Shown: positions 60,668 through 64,000 of the stretch, piece after piece
Layout: every line of letters starts with the position of its first letter
How positions within the stretch are numbered: position 1 is the stretch's first letter
Position numbers and translations under genes: made by a program
Notes under the pieces: model-generated
Seen by the model: the letters and a program-made list of their open reading frames with translations, nothing else
Told to the model about the DNA's origin: nothing
Databases searched by the model: none
NCBI GenBank assembly: GCA_937891805.1
Contig: CALATK010000013.1
Span: 4,027 to 68,026 of the forward strand
Reading direction: 5' to 3'
Source of the DNA: an uncultured Fibrobacter sp.
GTDB lineage: Bacteria > Fibrobacterota > Fibrobacteria > Fibrobacterales > Fibrobacteraceae
DNA length: 64,000 nt

Positions 60668-62002
60668 TTATACCACGGCCTTGGTTTTCCAGCGGCCGCT
60701 TTTCCAGCGCCAGAAGTTGGCGATGGAGCGGTAAAATTCGTCGCTGGCCATGCCGAGCCAGAGCCCCGCCAACCCAAGTTTCAGGCCGAAGGCGAGGAAC
60801 AGTGCGGTGCCCACGCCCAGAGTCCACATCATGGCGCTTCCGACGATAGCGGGAAACTTGGAATCTCCGATGGCGCGGAGAGATGAGGTAATAATGAAGT
60901 TGACGGCTTTAAACGGTTGCAACGCTACATCGCACCAGAGGCAGATGCAGCCCAGACGAATCACTTCGGGATCCTTGGAGAAAATGCCGATAAGATGCTC
61001 GCCACAGAGGGCCACCGCAATGGAGAAAATAAGCCCGCTAATGCTTCCGATGATAAATGTGCGTTTTATTTTTTCAGAGGCCCGGTCGTATTCGTGAGCG
61101 CCCACCAGGTGGGCTACGAGAATCTGGTTTCCGCTGCCCAAACCGATTCCCAAAATGCAAGACACTGCAGAGAAGTTCCCCGCAAAGACGCGGGCCGTTA
61201 TGGCGGTGGTACCAACATAGACCACCATGGCGGTGATGAACACCTGGAACAGCTGGAAACTGATGGGTTCTGCGGCTGCGGGAAGCCCGATACGAATCCA
61301 GTCGGGCAAGATAATCCTGGAACGAACAAGGTCCCGCCTGTTTGTTTTATGGCGAATCTTGAAACGCAACACTAGCCAGAGCATGAACGAAGCCAGTCCC
61401 CAAGAAATGCCTGTGGCTAGGGCCACGCCGTAAACGCCCATTTTGGGGAGGCCAAAAAGTCCTTCCAAGAAGATGTAGTTCAGCACGGCGTTACTCACAA
61501 TGGTAAGTACGTTGCTGATCAGGTTCCAGATGGTAAGGCCGTGGGTGGCGATTAAGGCAATGAGGGTGGCTTGCAGGGCCCGGAAGGCAAAGCCGAAGGC
61601 CACTACGGAAAGGAATTGGTTCGCATATAGGGCCGTGTCGTCGGTAAGGCCCATCAGGGAGACGATGGTGCCCGAAAGGGGAAACACCAGGAGAGTAATG
61701 GAAATGCCGAGCAAAAAGCTGCCCACAAGTACCAGGGTCTGTGTAGTCCTGGCGTGGCTACTTTGCCTTGCACCGATGTACTGGGAGGTAATGCTTGCGC
61801 CTGCCTGTGAAAACGCGTGGAGGGCGGTAAAGATGGTGGCGATGATGGGCATTAACGCGCCTACGCCGGCGGCTGCCGTTTCCGAGGTGCGGGAAAGGAA
61901 CCAGCTGTCCATCATGGGCTGGAAAATCCCGACGGCAAAGGTCAGGATAAGGGGCCAAGAAAGACTGATAAGGGAACGGTCCTTGACTTGTTTTCCAGTC
62001 AT
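60668..62002 (-). CDS. MATE-family efflux transporter
   Basis: A 444-residue transporter with 12 hydrophobic helices in two halves. The N-terminal half starts LISLSWPLILTFAVGIFQPM and has GALMPIIATIFTALHAFSQA; the second half has LQLFQVFITAMVV-type and GLGSGNQILVAHLVGA segments. The family exports cationic drugs or metabolites with Na+ or H+. TAAAAT lies seven bases before the ATG and there is no Shine-Dalgarno, so it may be leaderless. Confidence 0.92.
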   Translation of the reverse strand: MTGKQVKDRSLISLSWPLILTFAVGIFQPMMDSWFLSRTSETAAAGVGALMPIIATIFTALHAFSQAGASITSQYIGARQSSHARTTQTLVLVGSFLLGISITLLVFPLSGTIVSLMGLTDDTALYANQFLSVVAFGFAFRALQATLIALIATHGLTIWNLISNVLTIVSNAVLNYIFLEGLFGLPKMGVYGVALATGISWGLASFMLWLVLRFKIRHKTNRRDLVRSRIILPDWIRIGLPAAAEPISFQLFQVFITAMVVYVGTTAITARVFAGNFSAVSCILGIGLGSGNQILVAHLVGAHEYDRASEKIKRTFIIGSISGLIFSIAVALCGEHLIGIFSKDPEVIRLGCICLWCDVALQPFKAVNFIITSSLRAIGDSKFPAIVGSAMMWTLGVGTALFLAFGLKLGLAGLWLGMASDEFYRSIANFWRWKSGRWKTKAVV

Positions 62003-62035
62003 GGGCCCAATTTTAGCAATTTGGAGGGCTTTTCG

Positions 62036-62542
62036 CTAGGGTTTTTCGGGAGAGGTGTTTGCTCTTGTAAACAGGCTCTTCAACTGCTTGCGGGATTCTC
62101 GCCGGGCAAGTGCTTCTTCGAAACGGCGCTTTTCTTCGTCGGTTTCGGGGATTACCTGGGCGATGCCGGTGGGCTTGCCCTTGCTGTCCAGGGCGGCAAA
62201 GGTCATGTAGGCGTGGCAGATGTCGTAGGTCTCGGTCTGCTCCAGGGGGGTCCCCGTCACCTTGACGCCAATTTCCATGGAAGAATTGAACACACGGTTG
62301 ATGGAGGCCTTGATGTCGAGAATCATGCCTACTTCTGCAGGTCTAAAAAAGCGGACACCGTCGATGCCTACGGTGGTCACGCGGCCTTCGCAGTGCCTGC
62401 GGGCGGCAATGCAGGCCGCCTTGTCCAGAAGCCCCATCAGGTAGCCCCCGAAGGCGATTCCGTAAGAATTGGAGTCGCCCGGGTGGACGATGTCGTGGGT
62501 GACGGTGGCGGATTCTTTGACAGTCTTGGGTGTTTTTTCCAT
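62036..62542 (-). CDS. Acyl-CoA thioesterase, hot-dog fold
   Basis: A 168-residue protein from ATG 62542. VHPGDSNSYGIAFGGYLMGLLDKAACIAA carries the hot-dog helix with its catalytic Asn/Asp region (NxxGxxFGG and LxDKAA), as in the BACH/YciA thioesterases. VGIDGVRFFRPAEVG follows. A much longer frame upstream overlaps rfbD and is not real. The C-terminal 40 residues are charged. It is expected to hydrolyse acyl-CoA in the cytoplasm. Confidence 0.88.
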   Translation of the reverse strand: MEKTPKTVKESATVTHDIVHPGDSNSYGIAFGGYLMGLLDKAACIAARRHCEGRVTTVGIDGVRFFRPAEVGMILDIKASINRVFNSSMEIGVKVTGTPLEQTETYDICHAYMTFAALDSKGKPTGIAQVIPETDEEKRRFEEALARRESRKQLKSLFTRANTSPEKP

Positions 62543-62549
62543 GTGGAGA

Positions 62550-62577
62550 AATATAGATTTTTGTAAATTGCGGTCAA
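62550..62577 (-). promoter_or_regulatory. Promoter of the thioesterase gene, leaderless layout
   Basis: On the minus strand TTGACC at 62577-62572 and TATATT at 62555-62550 are 16 bases apart, a very good -35/-10 pair. The ATG begins seven bases after TATATT, so transcription should start at or next to the start codon. Confidence 0.65.
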
Positions 62578-62587
62578 AGAGGCTTTT

Positions 62588-63505
62588 ATGAAAGTTTTTG
62601 TGACGGGTGTAGCAGGCCAGCTTGGCCATGATGTGATGAACGAACTGGCAAAGCGCGGTTACGACGGGGTAGGAAGCGACATTGCCCCGGCCTATGCCGG
62701 TGTGCAGGACGATTCTCCTGTAGCTAAAATGCCTTATGAACCGCTGGACATTACCGATGCCCCTGCGGTAGAAGAGGTGCTGAGCCGGGTAAAGCCCGAT
62801 GTAATAGTCCATTGTGCCGCCTGGACTGCTGTGGACCTGGCCGAAGATGAGGACAAGCGGGAAAAGGTTTTTGCCATCAACGCCCGCGGTACAGAAAATA
62901 TCGCCAAGGCCTGTAAACAAGTTAACGCCAAGATGGTCTATATCAGTACGGACTACGTCTTTGACGGCCAGGGCACGGAACCCTGGAAGCCCGACTGCAA
63001 GGATTACAAGCCCCTGAATGTTTATGGCCAGTCCAAGCTAGAAGGGGAACTTGCAGTAAGCGGACTTCTGGAAAAATACTTCATTGTCCGTATCGCCTGG
63101 GTGTTCGGCCTCAACGGCAAGAACTTCATCAAGACCATGCTGAACGTAGGCAAGAGCCACGACACCGTGCGGGTAGTGAACGACCAGATCGGAACGCCTA
63201 CCTACACCTACGACTTGTCTCGCCTTCTGGTGGATATGGTCGAGACGGAAAAGTACGGCTATTACCACGCTACCAACGAGGGCGGATTTATCAGCTGGTA
63301 CGATTTTACCAAGGAAATCTACCGCCAAGCCGGGCTTTCTACCGTCGTGAATCCCGTGACCACGGCGGAATACGGCCTAAGCAAGGCTGCCCGCCCCTTC
63401 AATAGCCGTTTGGACAAGAGTAAACTGGTGGAAGCGGGTTTCAAACCGCTCCCTACTTGGCAAGACGCCCTTAAACGGTATCTTAAAGAAATAAATTGTG
63501 GCTAA
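62588..63505 (+). CDS. rfbD: dTDP-4-dehydrorhamnose reductase
   Basis: A 305-residue NAD(P)-dependent SDR for dTDP-L-rhamnose synthesis. FVTGVAGQLGHDV is the cofactor motif, with HCAAWTAVDLAEDE, YISTDYVFDGQGTEPW and VYGQSKLEGE (YxxxK) all typical of RfbD. VNDQIGTPTYTYDLSRL is the substrate region. AAGAGG precedes ATG 62588. No rfbA, B or C gene is in the window. Confidence 0.95.
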   Translation: MKVFVTGVAGQLGHDVMNELAKRGYDGVGSDIAPAYAGVQDDSPVAKMPYEPLDITDAPAVEEVLSRVKPDVIVHCAAWTAVDLAEDEDKREKVFAINARGTENIAKACKQVNAKMVYISTDYVFDGQGTEPWKPDCKDYKPLNVYGQSKLEGELAVSGLLEKYFIVRIAWVFGLNGKNFIKTMLNVGKSHDTVRVVNDQIGTPTYTYDLSRLLVDMVETEKYGYYHATNEGGFISWYDFTKEIYRQAGLSTVVNPVTTAEYGLSKAARPFNSRLDKSKLVEAGFKPLPTWQDALKRYLKEINCG

Positions 63506-63567
63506 TGTGAAATGTGTAGTGTGTAATGGATAATTTCACATTACACATCCCACATCACACATTGTTA
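63506..63567. repeat. Intergenic TGTGTAATG inverted repeat
   Basis: GTGTAGTGTGTAATGGATAA and TTACACATCCCACATCACAC form an imperfect inverted pair between the convergent rfbD and argS genes. It may act as a terminator hairpin. The type resembles the other short-word repeats in this window. Confidence 0.4.
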
Positions 63568-64000
63568 CTACATCTGCCTGATGGGGAAAAGTCCCAGCAG
63601 GTCGAGCACGTTTTCGAGCACGATCTGCGTGGCCTGAACCAGGAACAGACGGGACTTCTCTTCGGCGCTGCCAAGTACGCGGTCTTCGTGAATGAACTTG
63701 TGGGCGGCTTCTGCGATTTCGAGGGCGTACTGGGCGAGAACGCTCGGTTCGTCGCCGGCGACTGCGTCCAGAATCTTCTTGCCCTTCTTCGACAGGATAT
63801 TGATGAGGCTGTAGGCCGCATCGTCGCTGAGTTCGGCGAAGTTCACGTCCTTGATTGCGGCCGCGAGGTCGGCACGTTCAATGCCGGCCTTGCGCATAAT
63901 GCTGCAGAGGCGCACGTGGGCGTTCTGCACATACGGACCGGTATCGCCTTCGAAGCTCATCACGGCATCCCAGTCAAAGCGCACATCCTTCAGGCGGCTG
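63568..64000 (-). CDS. argS: Arginyl-tRNA synthetase, C-terminal part
   Basis: The frame is open to the window edge, and 144 codons are visible. RFDWDAVMSFEGDTGPYVQNAHVRLCSIMRK (split here as DWDAVMSFEGDTGPYVQNAH) is the signature at the end of the ArgRS catalytic core. The helical anticodon-binding domain (DALR) follows, ending in VLDLLGLFPIRQM. It charges tRNA-Arg; a tRNA-Arg(CCT) gene is also in this window. The N-terminal part with the HIGH motif lies beyond the window. Confidence 0.93.
   Translation of the reverse strand, partial: SRLKDVRFDWDAVMSFEGDTGPYVQNAHVRLCSIMRKAGIERADLAAAIKDVNFAELSDDAAYSLINILSKKGKKILDAVAGDEPSVLAQYALEIAEAAHKFIHEDRVLGSAEEKSRLFLVQATQIVLENVLDLLGLFPIRQM

Noticed and set aside
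62036-62920. A 294-codon version of the thioesterase gene.
   Set aside because: The extra 126 codons overlap rfbD on the opposite strand and have no family match; ATG 62542 has an excellent promoter directly upstream.

Overview
The window looks like chromosomal DNA of a gut- or rumen-type Fibrobacter (phylum Fibrobacterota). The main clues are a lipoprotein carrying the Fibrobacter 'major paralogous' (FISUMP) domain at 44.6 kb, a secreted GH5 cellulase-like enzyme with a C-terminal sorting-type domain at 29-30 kb, a PorQ/PorV-like outer-membrane protein, a menaquinone gene of the futalosine route (mqnE), meso-DAP dehydrogenase, and Complex I genes without nuoEFG beside them. Species cannot be fixed from this sequence. 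No phage, insertion sequence, rRNA or CRISPR array was seen.

Layout. 1-4.7 kb (minus): an envelope-signalling operon of LysM protein, a 38-residue membrane peptide, a sensor kinase that appears to start at CTG, its OmpR-type regulator and a TPR-like exported protein cut by the window edge. 4.7-10.5 kb (minus): a degenerate TrmA/RlmD-like methyltransferase, a primase/RecA-like ATPase, a SpoU rRNA/tRNA methyltransferase, a membrane-anchored 5-formyl-THF cyclo-ligase and RNase D. 10.5-11.9 kb: an inverted-repeat-bounded element, trpS and tRNA-Arg(CCT). 11.9-24.9 kb (minus): rsh (ppGpp), an unknown gene, then nuoA-BC-D-H-I-J-K-L-M-N. NuoB and NuoC are fused, EFG are missing, and nuoD carries an in-frame TAG. 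25-30.5 kb: mscL, an EamA transporter, coaE, a small outer-membrane barrel, a UDP-xylose synthase-like gene and GH5. 30.6-33.1 kb (minus): plsC-ruvA-mqnE. 33.2-38.2 kb (plus): LolA-like, MMPL exporter, FabG and FabF, a partial aryl-polyene-like lipid set. 38.3-43.5 kb: a GT2-like protein, PorQ/PorV-like protein, tRNA-Lys(TTT), a DHH phosphoesterase, gdhA and dut. 43.5-45.5 kb: a more AT-rich accessory patch with a DUF2442-like remnant, a ParE/RelE-type toxin-antitoxin pair and the FISUMP lipoprotein. 45.5-51.1 kb: ddh, then N-formylglutamate amidohydrolase, GCS2 ligase, RLAN/RimK ATP-grasp and C39-like peptidase, which together look like a peptide-tag or peptide-metabolite system. 51.2-54 kb: a His-rich CobW GTPase, an Rrf2 regulator and purC. 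54-64 kb: two exported proteins, VanZ, murB, a CHC2/Toprim protein, a GT51 transglycosylase, a PilB/GspE-like ATPase, a MATE exporter, a thioesterase, rfbD and the 3' part of argS.

Two features recur. Many genes have a TATATT-like -10 box only 6-8 bases before the ATG and no Shine-Dalgarno sequence, which suggests leaderless mRNAs. Several families of short palindromic or direct repeats fill the intergenic gaps. The best candidates for something new are the amidoligase/peptidase cluster (46.6-51.1 kb), the amber codon in nuoD, and the LysM/small-membrane-peptide/kinase operon.
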